64,000 bases of DNA, from contig NC_061120.1 in NCBI RefSeq assembly GCF_002878395.1, forward strand, positions 115,861,705-115,925,704, given 5' to 3'. Below are positions 1 to 11,212 of the stretch, piece after piece. Within the stretch, counting starts at the first letter, position 1; each line of letters starts with the position of its first letter. The translations under genes and the position numbers were made by a program. This stretch comes from Capsicum annuum (lineage: Eukaryota; Streptophyta; Magnoliopsida; Solanales; Solanaceae). Below the pieces are notes generated by a model that saw only the letters and a program-made list of their open reading frames with translations, searched no databases and was not told the origin of the DNA.

Positions 1-139
1 AAAATAAAGATCACTAAATTTTATATTAAAAGTATTAATAAATGATTGACATATTTATTATTCTACAATAAAAAATTAAGGAGTAGGACATTTGTGAAAA
101 TATAAGAAAATACATAATAGAATTCTTAACGAAAAATTA

Positions 140-410
140 CTTCCTCCCTCTCATATTACTTGATAGTATGTTTGTTAAAAAATATTGTCTCAAAATCGTT
201 GGCATGTTTAAAGAGTCAGGAGATAATTGAACATCTTTTCCCAATTTTATTCTTAGTAATTTAATGAAAGAGTAATTAACTTTAATAGATAATGACAATA
301 TTTAATGTAAGTTTAATAGGATCATATTAGTAAAATTTACACCTCTTATTAATTTCTCCTTAACAATTATGCTAAAAGAAAACATGCCAAGTAATATGAG
401 ATGGAGGGAT
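140..410. mobile_element. Stowaway-like MITE (Tc1/mariner type), 271 bp
   Basis: The left end CTTCCTCCCTCTCATATTAC matches the reverse complement of the right end (ATCCCTCCATCTCATATTAC) with three mismatches, followed by a shared TTG. A TA dinucleotide sits at both borders (138-139 and 411-412), as expected for the TA target duplication of Tc1/mariner elements. A terminus of the CTCCCTCC type is the Stowaway signature. The interior is AT-rich and non-coding, so it would depend on a transposase made elsewhere. Family name is from recall. Confidence 0.8.
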
Positions 411-1110
411 TACTTTAGAGATGGAAAACTCAAGGCTCAAGACATTATTGTGTATATTTTTGTATTATTTAAAGCATATAATAACTAATTTTTGAGGAAA
501 AGATAAATTGGGGAGGATGCTAGCACGCTATCTTTATATAGTATTCCTCCAAAATATTTAATATTTACATATTATATCTATAATATATTAAAAGTGTGAA
601 GGCCCTTAGAAAAGTGATTTGAATTTTTTGCCCTTCACTAAAAGTCTCCGCAATAGATAAAATCGTCTTTTTCACATCATTAATTTATTATATAACTATT
701 TTGTTTAATATTAATTCCTAAAATATATAAAACTAAGGATTCCTAAAATATATGATAAAATGAAATATAATATTTATAAACTACTAAACTATATGGTAAT
801 TCCCTTCCATCACCCGGTCATATTTTCCATGTTTCGTGTTTCATGTAAATAGAAAAAAAACCATCCTAAATAATTTGTTTAATTAAAAATATGAATAATA
901 CCTTCAATAACTTAATAGCATAATTGTTTGTTACTTTTTCCAAAATAAAAATAACTTCTTTCAAAAACCTTTTCTTAAAAGAAAAGAATTTAAATTTTTA
1001 TAAATTGATTATTATTCCTTTCACATAGATGTAGAGAGATTATTCTCTCAATATTACAGTTTTCTTTATATCAGTCATATGTAGATTTAATTTATTACAA
1101 ATTATATATT
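411..1110. other. AT-rich intergenic DNA with a Helitron-like 5' end
   Basis: No coding signal is seen. At 577-601 the sequence TCTATAATATATTAAAAGTG starts a block that resembles the start of the Helitron-like element near 2741. Both are followed a little later by a shared string close to CCTAAAATATATGATAA. No matching 3' hairpin end was found nearby, so this looks like a truncated 5' copy. Confidence 0.45.
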
Positions 1111-1660
1111 CATAATTCTCTTTGTTATCGTCGATCAAGATTTCTTTATTTCTTGATGATGTAAAAAATAAATTAAATAATAGATATTTGTATTATTCTA
1201 CATCTTTCTCTACTCTTTTATTGATAGTGTGTGCGTAGTTTTTTTTCCTTTTTCCTATTTGTATTGTAGGAATATGCAGTTGCTTATTAGTTTATATCCA
1301 AGTATTTCAGTTATATTTTCTATAAATTTTGTATTGTTAAGCTACAACTTTATAATTTTTTTTTTATGATTAATAATTTAAATTGTTTAAAACATATGAT
1401 GAATAAATTTCTCTTTTTATCTTCGTTTAAGATTTTTTTATTTTTTTTTATGATGTAAATAAAAATTAAAGAATAAATATGTGTATTATTCTTCATCTTT
1501 CTCGATTTTTCTATTGATAATATATGCTCTTTTTTTTCTATTTGTGTTGCAGGAATATGTCGTTTCTTAAAGGTTTATAACCAAGTATTTTTCAATTATA
1601 TTTTCTATAAATTTTGTCTTGTTAGACTATGACTTTATGATTTTATGTATGATTAATATT
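1111..1660. repeat. Diverged tandem duplication, about 265 bp per unit
   Basis: Unit A (1111-1380) and unit B (1401-1660) share the same order of motifs: a C/T-rich start, a TGATGTAAA block, TATTATTCTACATCTTTCTC (TCTTCATCTTTCTC in B), GTTGCAGGAATATG-like text, CCAAGTATTT, then ATTTTCTATAAATTTTGT and a GATTAATA end. They differ by many substitutions and small indels, so the duplication is old. No reading frame spans the units. Confidence 0.75.
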
Positions 1661-2740
1661 AAAGAATCCTGAAATATATGATAATAGAAAAATAATAACT
1701 TTAGCTCAAAAAATAAAATTATTATTTTAATAATTTATTTGTGGAGGAAAAAAAAGTATTACTAATTTCATAACACGTATTGTAAAGTTAATTGTAATAG
1801 AACACACAAATAAAAAAAATAACATGTAGAAACTCTTAAATAATAAGATTGAAAAAAATGAAATGGAATGAATTAAAGTTGTATTATAGTTAATTACTTT
1901 AAAATAGTTTGTCATGTCAATAGTTTAGAATTAAGTATTTAGGTTATTTGAAATAATATGTTAAATAATTTATGAAAGAAAAATAAAAATTTTCATAGTT
2001 GGGTGACTTTCTTTGAAGGAAATGGTTTTGAATTTAGATTTTTATAAATTGAGAATCATTTCTTTTTGCAATAATATGACAAGAAACAAATTTAGGTTAA
2101 AGCGATTTTGAAAAAATTTAAAAGCTAAAGGTCTAGATTAAATTAATTCATCTCTATAAATTAAAGTTTAAACTTTAAAGTTAAATTGTAAAAAAATAAT
2201 TGAGGTCCATAAAAAGAAAAGGAATTTTAATTCAAAAATTAATGTTAAACGGTAATTGAGATTCAATAAGTGATATTAGGAGGAAGGCGAATTTAAGCTA
2301 TTCACAATTTTTTTACCATTTTTCATATTTATGTCATTTGAGTACCGACATAACTTGTAACTTATGAATAAGATAAGATTTGTCAATTTAATAAATCTTG
2401 TGAATGATTTAATACGATAGATAGTATGAATACTATATCAGTTCATGATCGCTCTAATAATACTTGTTAAAACATAGTTCTCCGACATAAATTTATGAAA
2501 GTAATGATTTGTGGAGTTTCTAATAGAAAATGACAACTTCTTTGGAAAACAAACCCATTCAAGTTATTTTATAAAATAACTCCTTCACCAAAGCAACAAG
2601 ACCTTGAAGCTTGCTGTTTTAAGTGTCATGTTCACTCAATAATGAAATATTTTTTGTGACGAGATCAGAAGATATCATAAGCGAGAATGTTGTCACGAAA
2701 ACTAAAAAATTTCGTGAAAAGCATGACCGCCTTTCAGTAA
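1661..2740. other. AT-rich intergenic DNA, nothing recognised
   Basis: Long A/T runs and scattered stops in all frames. I see no protein similarity, RNA gene or clear element terminus. The short minus-strand ORF at 1727-1915 is made of low-complexity hydrophobic codons expected from A/T-rich DNA and is not supported as a gene. Confidence 0.6.
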
Positions 2741-3353
2741 TCTATAGCTATATTATTATACTATATTAAAAGTGTGAAGATCTTTATAAAAGTTCGTCTT
2801 TTCATTTTTCTCTCTCTAATTATTATATCAATATCTTTATAAGAAAAATAGGAAGACTCCTAAATATATGATAATTATAATACAAGTCATAAGGAAAGGA
2901 CATGCTGTAACAATATTAATGTAATGAAATCAATAACCAGACATGGAAGAAGTAGGATTGTACATGAAGTAAAATTGGTACTTTTTTTCTTTTGTTGAAG
3001 GTTAGACATGAATTGTGTGCACTTACCCTTTCCAGACACCACTATGTGGGAATGTAGTTGGTATGCTTTTACGGTCAACAGTATAATCTTAAATATATGT
3101 TGCTAACTATTTATTTAAGTGCATAATTATAGAAAAAAAAATTACCTCTTGAAGAATAAAGAATGAGAAAAATGTGGTGATGAGTTGTCATATTTTTCTT
3201 TAAGTACAATTTTTATTTTAAAAGTTTTACGTTATTATTTTAAAAAGTTATTTATTTAATACTATAACATACAAATAATAATTTATTTTTTATATAAAAA
3301 ATTTACTATTAATTTACGCGAGACACACGTGCAAAACACGTATATTTGATTAG
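2741..3353 (+). mobile_element. Helitron-like non-autonomous element
   Basis: The start TCTATAGCTATATTATTATA leads into ACTATATTAAAAGTGTGAAG, the same text as the 5' end copy near 577. The 3' end carries a short hairpin, ACGTG-CAAAA-CACGT (3327-3341), and terminates nine bases later in TTAGT. Helitrons start with TC, carry a hairpin about 10 bases before the 3' end and finish in CTRR; here the last base quartet reads TTAG, one change from CTAG. No Rep/helicase gene is present. The exact 5' base is uncertain, and the element could instead be another AT-rich repeat. Confidence 0.5.
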
Positions 3354-6300
3354 TATATATATGTGTGTGTGAGAGTGTGTGATTTTCCTTTACGTTTAAA
3401 TTATTTTTTTCTTTAAGTAGAGAAAAGTTTATTTAATTCATAATATTTTAACAATGTAAAAATAAGGGTAACAATAACATAATAAAGAAGAAAGAAAGAA
3501 AAATGAATAAAGGTAATTGATCCATATGATCTAAATTTAAGGGATCAATAGGAAACTCTTATCTAATTTTTTTACTATAACTTTTTTTTAATCGAAATAA
3601 TTTTTTTGTTATAACATTTCTTTTTTTTTTTTTGGGCACATTTTAACCTTCATCCGTCCATTTCTTTTAAGCTTTCATATTTCACATTCCACGGCCAAGT
3701 GTTAAATATGTCTTTTTTTTCTTCTCTAACTTACAAATTACAAAGGTTAAAAATCATAGAAACTTCACTCAAAGCATAATGTATGTAATAAATATGTTCA
3801 ATGTACAGTCTGTTAATGTTTTGAAATAATATAAAATGAAACGAAGGGGAGAATGACAAAATTGAGAAAAAACAAAAATAAAATAAAATAAGCGATCAAT
3901 ATATTCAACGAAAAATCAGACAAAATATTTTCTTGAATAATAATTCAAATATCAATAATTTAGTATCTAATATGTCAATTTGAAATTATTAGCCGATTAA
4001 CATAGTTTAAGATCGAAATTTGTTATTAGTGGTCGTTGTAATAATATGTCAAGACGAGAAAAAAATAATGAAGGAAAATTTAAATGACGTTTTTGAACTA
4101 ATAATCACGTGTAAGCTTTGTCCCATAATTATTTCTTCGTCCTTTTAGTTACATGTATGAAATGAGAATTTTTCTTATAGGTATGAAATGAGAATTTCGA
4201 CAACTTAATTTCAGGATGAAGTTTGAGGCTTAAAATAAGATTAAAAAAAATTTCCTTTCCCCATTAGATATCCCTATAAAATGAAAGGGACAATCTTCAC
4301 TAAAAAAAAAAGAAAGGGATGATCTTCCCAAGATATTTAGAAAAACAGAACTTTAAGTCTTAAGATATAATAAATTAAGTGATTCACTATACGATTTAGG
4401 TAAAACAATGTAACGAAGATAAGTATGCTATGCTAAAAAATACTAAATATATATATATATATATATATATTGAATTCCTTGAACATCATCTACGGCCAAA
4501 TTAGCTTCACCAACAATGCTTATGCTTATTGAAATACACCACATGCATCATATAATAATGGAGGAAAATAGCAAAAGACAAGAGTACTAATAACATCGAC
4601 TTTTAAGCTTTCCACCATATAAAAAAATAAGAATGATGGGTGTAATTTAAGTTGGAACTTTTCTTCTTGTAGTTAATCAAAAGTTCTCATTTTAATGGTT
4701 ATAAGGAAAGAGTAAAGGTGTATTAAAAAGAATTAGAGTGATTTTTGTGTTTTTTAACTTATTTTTTAATTTTAAAAATAAGAAAAAGGCCAAAAATTGA
4801 AAAAAAACCAATATGCTTTCAGGCTTTAGAGAGTACCATGTTGCCAAGCACGCGCAACCTCTCCTCTTTTCCCCCCACACACATAAATTTACCAATAATA
4901 ACATTAGTAATTATAGTAATCAATATTTATACAAATGTATGATACTGAAGAAAATTAAAATACTTATCCATATGCACGTGTCTTAATATAGAGTTGGCTC
5001 TTAGAAGCTAAGATTAAGCATTTTCATGGGTTAAGATTGGGCATCTTAATGAATCTATTTTGACTGTTGATTTAAGATGAGCCTATTTGGGCTTGTCAAA
5101 ATCAACTCATCATCAAAATTACTTTAGCATCAAACTTATTAAAACATGAGTGGATTGGTGCAGTAATACGTAATCGCGCTAATTTAGCTACTCCTAATTA
5201 GATGACTAAACAAGTTGAATAGTTATTTTGGTTAAAGTTTAAGTTTTGTGCATAGGATATAAGATTTTCTACATTATAAGATAATATTAAAGATAAGCCT
5301 GATAACTTTATGAAATAACTTGTCAATTTATCTGCGCTCTGCGCGATTATGAAAATAACAAAAGTTGAAAAAATTAAAGAAGACAATAACTTTGATTTCC
5401 TGTCATTTTATGTATTTCTATAGACAAACATGAACAAATATAATTCAGTATCAATAAACTAATATCATGATTAAAATTATGTTAATTAAAAAAAAGAAAG
5501 CAAATAAATAATAAAATATAAGTGCCAAATAAAATTGTCGTAACGTGTCACATTGTGAGTTTCACTGAGATTCTTAACTTCTACACACCAACTTACATCT
5601 TTTCCTATTTAAAAACAAAAAAATAACAATAGTAAGAAGACCAAAGATAAAAATAAGGAATACTTTGCACATAAAAGTTAGAATACTACACTCTACATGA
5701 AAGCGATTAGATATTTAGAAATCTAGGTTTAACAAAGAATTTAATAATTATTTTAATATTACATATTCGATTTGGCCTGTGGACTTTCATGTTTATTTGA
5801 ATAATAATAGTAAAATTATTTGATGGAAGAGTTATGTCACGCCTTTTTTTGATCAATATTTTGACATTTGAAAATCATAATATAGAATTAACTTTAGACA
5901 CATACAAATAGCTTTAGTTTTGTTTAGCTACGTGTTAAATATAGTCAATTTAATAACTCTTTTTTCTCATATTTGTCAAAATTTTTAAAGAAAATTAATA
6001 AAATAACCGCAGATTCAATTTATACATATGTTAGAAGAAAAGAACATCATTCAAATTACCATCACATTAAAAACACACCCAAAAAGATTAATATCTTCTA
6101 TTCAAATATCTATCCCCGAGGAAAACATGGATACTATTAAAGGATTATTACTCAAAACTCATCATAACAAAGATAAAAAATTACTCAAAGATATACCCAA
6201 ACTCAAAATTCATTATAATTATCATACATCTTACTCAACATTTCAACTATTTTATGCTTGTCTATATATGTAAATTAATATTCACAATATGTCAGAAGAA

Positions 6301-6487
6301 AAATATATCACATAAATATCAATCAAGTTTTTTATAGTCGCAAAAACACTATCCTCTTACCAAAAAATAAATAAATTAAAAGACGACAAAAGAATAATCT
6401 GTATGAATCCACGTCTCAATCTGCATTGCTCTTTTTTCTCTTTCTAAAGGAAAAGCATATATATATATATATAATTAAATAATTGAT
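3354..6487. other. AT-rich intergenic DNA, no gene recognised
   Basis: About 3.1 kb of A/T-rich sequence. It holds a perfect (AT)n microsatellite at 4447-4470 and a shorter one just before 6475, several poly-T tracts (for example near 3627-3640) and no supportable gene. ORFs at 4692-4942, 5198-5386 and 6028-6273 have biased, low-complexity composition and no recognisable family features. Confidence 0.6.
4447..4470. repeat. (AT)12 microsatellite
   Basis: A run of alternating A and T with no interruptions over 24 bases. Likely polymorphic in length; no other role is visible. Confidence 0.95.
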
Positions 6488-6501
6488 AGATCATTGCTTT
6501 A

Positions 6502-6680
6502 GTGCAACGGATGGGTTTGCTCCACCCTTAACCAGAAGTCGAGGGTTTGACTCTGGACATGGAGAAAACTCTGTTGGAAGCGCTACCCCCCGAATGGGAC
6601 CTATCCGGCGCGAATCCGAATTATTCGGGCTCCAATGTGGCTACTGGACATCAAATAGGAAACAAAAAAAAAAAAAAGAC
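6502..6680 (+). mobile_element. tRNA-derived SINE with poly(A) tail and perfect TSD
   Basis: The 179-bp body starts GTGCAACGGATGGG and ends in an A-rich tail. Near the 5' end it has a box A-like stretch (TAGTGCAACGG) and a box B-like stretch (GAGGGTTTGACTC, 6541-6553), the internal RNA polymerase III promoter of tRNA-derived SINEs. The body is flanked by a perfect 14-bp direct repeat, AGATCATTGCTTTA, at 6488-6501 and 6681-6694, the target-site duplication from LINE-type retrotransposition. It is much more GC-rich than its surroundings. It resembles the Solanaceae SolS families by recall. A 70-codon ORF across it is spurious. Confidence 0.93.
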
Positions 6681-6694
6681 AGATCATTGCTTTA

Positions 6695-7110
6695 AAATTT
6701 AATGCAAAAGTAATTATCTTTTAATAATACATAAACTCTTACTACATGGGGGATATAGGGAGGGAAAAGATGAAGAAAACTAAACATTCAATATACACTT
6801 ATATCCTGTTTAATTGGGCAATTAAAACTTAACATTAAGAGCATGATAAGTTATTATTACGTGGGCTATTTATACATATAAAAAATATTATAAAGTAATT
6901 TACTAGTGTTGGCATTGAAATTTTAATGTAAAATTGAATCATTTGGAGTTATGAATATAAAAGGACTAGAAGTTATGAATATTATTAATACTAATTAAGA
7001 GTATAATTTATGAGGATAAAGAAGTGTGATTTATGAAAATAATTTTTAAAAATAAAATATTTGAAATTTAAAAAAAAAAAAGAGAGAAAATAAAAATAAA
7101 AATGAAGACC
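6695..7110. other. AT-rich spacer, nothing recognised
   Basis: Sequence between the SINE target duplication and the local repeat block. No reading frame, RNA gene or element terminus is visible. Confidence 0.6.
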
Positions 7111-7303
7111 ATTGAGAGATATCACATCATTAGCCCCAATGTTTTCGTTAGTATATATAAATTAATTGAGAGATATCACATCATTAGCCCCAATGTTTTC
7201 ATTAGTATATATAAATTAATTATATAGCTTTATAAATATGATTTGCCCCAATGTTTTCATTAGTATATATAAATTAATTATATAGCTTTATAAATATGAT
7301 TTG
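7111..7303. repeat. Short tandem duplications upstream of the Copia LTR
   Basis: A 54-bp unit starting ATTGAGAGATATCACATCAT is repeated directly (7111-7164, then from 7165). A second, overlapping unit starting CCCCAATGTTTTCATTAGTA with the tail ATATAGCTTTATAAATATGA follows and is also duplicated, ending at the Copia LTR. Copies are almost identical (one G/A difference in the first pair), so the duplication is recent. Replication slippage is the simplest cause. Confidence 0.85.
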
Positions 7304-7527
7304 TTATGATATATATGAATTATAGTGAATGTCTATCAATATCTATGAAGATCTATTTGATGTCTATCAGGATTTGATATATTTATCTTTTAGTGTGAAA
7401 CTAGGGCAAATTCCCCCTATAAATAGAAGTGCTTCCTTCATTGTAAATCATCCCTCAAGAGAAGAAATAAAAATTACTCTCTCTATTCTCTCTACTCTTC
7501 TTCTTTATTTTTTCTTATTTTATAACA
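7302..7527 (+). repeat. Left LTR of the Copia remnant
   Basis: The LTR starts TGTTATGATA and ends TTTATAACA. It contains a TATA-like CTATAAATAGAAG followed by a CTCTCT-rich leader, a usual arrangement for the transcription start of plant Copia LTRs. It matches the right LTR over about 200 bases with scattered substitutions. The ORF at 7329-7571 is this LTR read through and is not a gene. Confidence 0.85.
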
Positions 7528-8290
7528 CGTTATTAGTTTCATTATCCATGAGAGACTTGAAATGCATTTGATGGATTTGGTAACAACCTATCTATATGGA
7601 TCACTTGATAGTGAGATATACATGAAAATTCCCGAAGGATTTATAATGCCGAAAACATATAGTTCAAAGCCTCGGGAAATTATTCCATTAGATTGCAAAG
7701 ATCATTGTATGGTTTAAAGCAATCTGGACGCATGTGGTATAACCGTCTTAGTGAATATTTATCTAATGAAGGTTATACGAATGATGAAAGTTGCCTATGT
7801 GTTTTCATAAAGAAAACAACGTCGGAGTTTGTCATACTTGCTGTCTATGTCGATGACATAAACCTTATTGGAACTCTAATAGAGCTTTAAAAGGCAATTG
7901 ATTACCTAAAGAAAGAGTTTGAGATGAAAGATCTCGAAAAGACAAAGTTATGCCTTGGTTTGCAAATTGAACATTTGACAAACGGTATCTTTGTCCACAA
8001 TCTGCCTACACAGAAAAGGAGTTGAAACGATTCTATATGGATGTAGCACATCCATTAAGTACTCCGATGGTTGTTCGATCACTTGATGTGAATAAGGATC
8101 CATTTCGACCTCAAGAAAAGAATGAGGAACTCCTTGGTCCTGAAATACTATATCTTAGTGCAATTGGTATACTAATGTATCTTGCAAATACTACAAGGTC
8201 TGATATTGCCTTTTCAGTAAATTTGCTAGTAAGGTATAGTTATGCTCCTACTAGGAGACATTAGAATGGGATCAAACACATATTACGGTA

Positions 8291-8856
8291 TCTAAAGGGG
8301 ACTACCGATATGGGCTTATTTTATTCTAAAGATTGTAATTCCGATCTTGTTGGTTATGCTAATGCTGGATGCTTATTCGACCCGCATAAAGCTCGGTCTC
8401 AAACAGGCTATGTATTCATATGTGGGGGTACTGCCATATCTTGGAGATCAACAAAGTAGTCTATCGTAGCCACTTCATCAAACCATGCTGAAATTATAGC
8501 TATTCATAAAGCAAGCTGAGAGTNNNNNNNNNNNNNNNNNNNNNNNNNNNNNNNNNNNNNNNNNNNNNNNNNNNNNNNNNNNNNNNNNNNNNNNNNNNNN
8601 NNNNNNNNNNNNNNNNNNNNNNNTCTAAAGGGGACTACCGATATGGGCTTATTTTATTCTAAAGATTGTAATTCCGATCTTGTTGGTTATGCTAATGCTG
8701 GATGCTTATTCGACCCGCATAAAGCTCGGTCTCAAACAGGCTATGTATTCATATGTGGGGGTACTGCCATATCTTGGAGATCAACAAAGTAGTCTATCGT
8801 AGCCACTTCATCGAATCACGCTGAGATTATAGCTATTCATGAAGCAAGCTAAGAGT
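8291..8856. repeat. 233-bp duplication flanking the assembly gap
   Basis: 8291-8523 and 8624-8856 align end to end. They are identical over roughly the first 185 bases and then show about seven single-base differences in the last 50. The second copy joins cleanly to the downstream pol sequence. This is what two unmerged contig ends, or two alleles or copies of one Copia element, would look like. A real tandem duplication is possible but less likely. Confidence 0.9.
8524..8623. other. Assembly gap (100 N)
   Basis: Exactly 100 N. A round number usually marks a gap of unknown size in a scaffold. The sequence on its right repeats the sequence on its left (see the repeat entry). Confidence 0.98.
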
Positions 8857-9275
8857 GTGTGTGGTTGAGGTCCATAATACATCTCATTCAAGAAAAATGT
8901 GGCTTGAAATGTGACAAAGTACCCACAATTTTATATGAAGATAATGCAGTATGCATAGCACAACTGAAAGGTGGATTCATAAAAGGAGATAGAACGAAGT
9001 ACATTTTGCCAAAGCTATTCTATACGCATGAGCTCCAAAAGAATGGTGATATTAATGTACAACATATTTGTTCAAGTGAAAATATGGCTGATTTATTCTC
9101 CAAGTCTCTTTCAACTGCAACTTTCAAGAAGATGGTGTACAAGATCGGAATGCAAAGGTTCAAGGTTGTTATTATTAGGGGGAGCTAATACGCACTGTAC
9201 TCTTTTTCCTTTATGAGGTTTTGTCCCACTGGGTTTTCCTTGTAAGATTTTTAATGAGATAGCCTATATGTGTAT

Positions 9276-9483
9276 TGTTAGACATTATAGTAAATGTCGA
9301 TCAAGATCTATCAAGATCTATTTGATGTCTATCGGGATTTGATGTATTTATCTTTTAGTGTGAAACTATGGCAAATTCCCCCTATAAATAGAAGGACTTC
9401 CTTCATTGTAAATCATTCCTCAAGAGAAGAAATAAAAATTACTCTCTCTATTCTCTCTACTCTTCTTCTTTATTCTTTCTTAT
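9276..9483 (+). repeat. Right LTR of the Copia remnant (3' truncated)
   Basis: Starts TGTTAGACATTATAG and follows the left LTR through the TATA-like CTATAAATAGAAG and the CTCTCT leader. It diverges at about 9484, so the last bases of the LTR are missing. The ORF at 9294-9509 is a shadow of it. Confidence 0.85.
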
Positions 9484-9783
9484 GGCAAAATATAATCAAG
9501 AAAAATTGAGTTCTTTAGTGCCACAAATAATTTCTAAATTTTCGTTGCTTTTTCTTTTAAAATTTTGGCAAGAAAATTGATAACAATATAATCACTAATA
9601 TAAATTTAATGTAATTAAAAATCCTGAAAAAATTAACAAACAACTTTAAAATATGATTTAATTGAAAATGATTGAAGAATCAATACAACAGAAGAACATA
9701 CAAAAACTAAAAATATGGAATAAGTAGTATTGATATACATGACATTGAGCTAATTTTTTTTAACAACCAACATACTATTTATA
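9484..9783. other. AT-rich spacer, nothing recognised
   Basis: No coding signal or repeat terminus visible between the Copia LTR and the LINE-type remnant. Confidence 0.6.
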
Positions 9784-10775
9784 TTAATTCATAGTAAGTT
9801 TTAGAGTGTTAAAAGATGCTATTACATCTTTTATAATCCAACTCGGATAATTAGCAAACCAAACAAAATTTTGTAACAATGAAATAGAGAAATTTGCTAA
9901 ACTATGTGCTATTTTGTTCCAAGATCTAGGGATATGCACTACGTCTACAGTTTCAAAGAAATCCATCAACTTTCAAATATCCTCGCAGGTTGTTTCTATC
10001 TCCCAAGATGCAACACTTCTTTTTTGTATCATATCCACCATGTTCTTTGCATCCGATAATACTTGAACTCTCGTCCATCCATTTTTCATAGCTTTTCCCA
10101 ACGCTTCATGAATCGCCAACGCTTCAGCAGTGATGAACTTCCCAACAAATTGAATTGGGGCACCAAAGGCTTGAAATAGCTTACCGCAGCTATCCATCAC
10201 TGCCACTCCAATGCTTGCCATTTTTATTTCCTTATGTAAGCTAGCATCTGCAAATATAATAACACCATCTTGTACAATAGTAATATTCTTATCATTAGGA
10301 TATTCAGTTATCCATGGAGTAGAAAGATTAGTAAGAAAGTTATCTTTATATTCATGGTAGTCAAAAAGTGTTTTGTTTACTATTTCATTAGGATCATAGT
10401 TTTCTCCATTGAATACTAAGGCATTTCTAGCTTTCCAGATTTGCCACATAATGGAGACACTTAACTTAGTTAGCTTAATAGAGTCAGGAGATCGATTAGC
10501 ATTATGAACCTTATCGTTCCACCAGCTAGCAAAATTCATAGTTTTTTCTACGTCAGGCCAATTTATCAGACATATTTTCCAAACTAGTTGGGCTTAATGA
10601 TATCTAAACAACATATGCTCAACTGTTTCACTTTCCAAACCACATCTTTTACTGACATCACAATTATGTTTTAACCTTTTTGAAACAATATGGTTCACAG
10701 GAAGCACATTTATAATGCATTTTCGAATAAAATATTTATATTTATTTTTAATATTCATAGACCATAGAAAAAGCT
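9784..10775 (-). pseudogene. LINE-type ORF 3' remnant: zf-RVT plus RNase H-like domain
   Basis: Read right to left, the first part (about 10775-10560) has the zinc-binding RT-associated pattern (zf-RVT, PF13966 type): IRKCIINVLPVNHIV, then CDVSKRC and ETVEHMLF. A stop lies near the end of this block. The next ORF (10539-9973) gives IMWQIWKARNALVFNG, then an RNase H-like fold (RVT_3, PF13456 type) with acidic positions in IIFADASLHKE, TAEALAIHEAL and QVLSDAKNMVDM. One in-frame TGA, probably from TGG, separates it from the last piece (9969-9784), VVHIPRSWNKIAHSLANF. The upstream endonuclease and RT are absent. Domesticated RVT_3 proteins look alike, but the zf-RVT linkage favours a 5'-truncated LINE, the usual result of incomplete reverse transcription. 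Confidence 0.82.
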
Positions 10776-11212
10776 AATTGACTTTAACTTTATTGATAAA
10801 TTAAATCATCATTTGACTATTCACTATTTAAGTTTTTTAGAGATTCATTAACAGCGATAATGAAATAGTGATTGAATTATGAGATAAGTAATTAAGATAC
10901 TGAGGAAGATGAAAATTTTTGAAGAGGGAAGGAAGAGGAGTAGAAAAAGAAATATAACTTATGCAATATAAAATTAATTAAAATTATTCGATAACCTGCT
11001 ATAGCGGATTAAGATGACCTGATAGTGTAAAAAAATAATACACTGATTGTGTATAAAACTTAAATTCTTTCAATTATAGTATCTGAGCGTGCAAGAAGAG
11101 AGTTTCATATGAATGAACATGAGTTAATTTCTATACATTACTAGTGTAAAAAAATGATGACATTATGTCATTTAAAAGATAACTTCACACAATAACATAA
11201 TTTAGAACCTAT
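10776..11212. other. AT-rich spacer, nothing recognised
   Basis: Between the LINE remnant and the organelle-like insert. No phospholipase D exon was found here, although the terminal exon of such a gene lies just downstream. Confidence 0.6.

Larger units (their letters stand above)
7552..9186 (+). pseudogene. Copia reverse transcriptase-RNase H remnant
   Basis: The conceptual product is the C-terminal half of Copia pol. Visible motifs, in order, are QRSLYGLKQSGRMWYNRL, the catalytic YVDDI (7846-7860), STPMVVRSLDVNKDPF, PEILYLSAIG, the RNase H region with KARSQTGYVFICGG and AISWRSTKQ, LYEDNAVCIAQLKGG and the C-terminal NMADLFSKSL. It copied element RNA into DNA and removed the RNA strand in virus-like particles. 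The frame is broken by a stop after the YVDDI block, frameshifts near 7980-8020, a stop at 8262 and others (for example TAG in the TKQ-S string). It is therefore non-functional. The assembly gap and duplicated stretch fall in the RNase H part. Confidence 0.88.
7302..9483 (+). mobile_element. Ty1/Copia deletion derivative (LTR - partial pol - LTR)
   Basis: Two direct LTR copies (7302-7527 and 9276-9483) enclose part of a Copia pol gene. The left LTR starts TGTTA and ends TAACA. After it, about 25 bases remain before sequence jumps straight into reverse transcriptase, so gag, protease, integrase and the first part of RT are missing. The right LTR lacks its last ten or so bases, and no target duplication could be seen. 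A purine tract AGGGGGAG (9177-9184) lies after the pol stop. A run of 100 N interrupts the element, so its true length is unknown. Confidence 0.85.

Noticed and set aside
6483..6695. 70-codon ORF with non-AT-rich, gene-like composition
   Set aside because: It coincides with a tRNA-derived SINE flanked by a perfect target duplication; the composition comes from the tRNA-like body.
9028..9216. Second plus-strand ORF overlapping the Copia C-terminus
   Set aside because: It is an out-of-frame shadow of the Copia RNase H reading.
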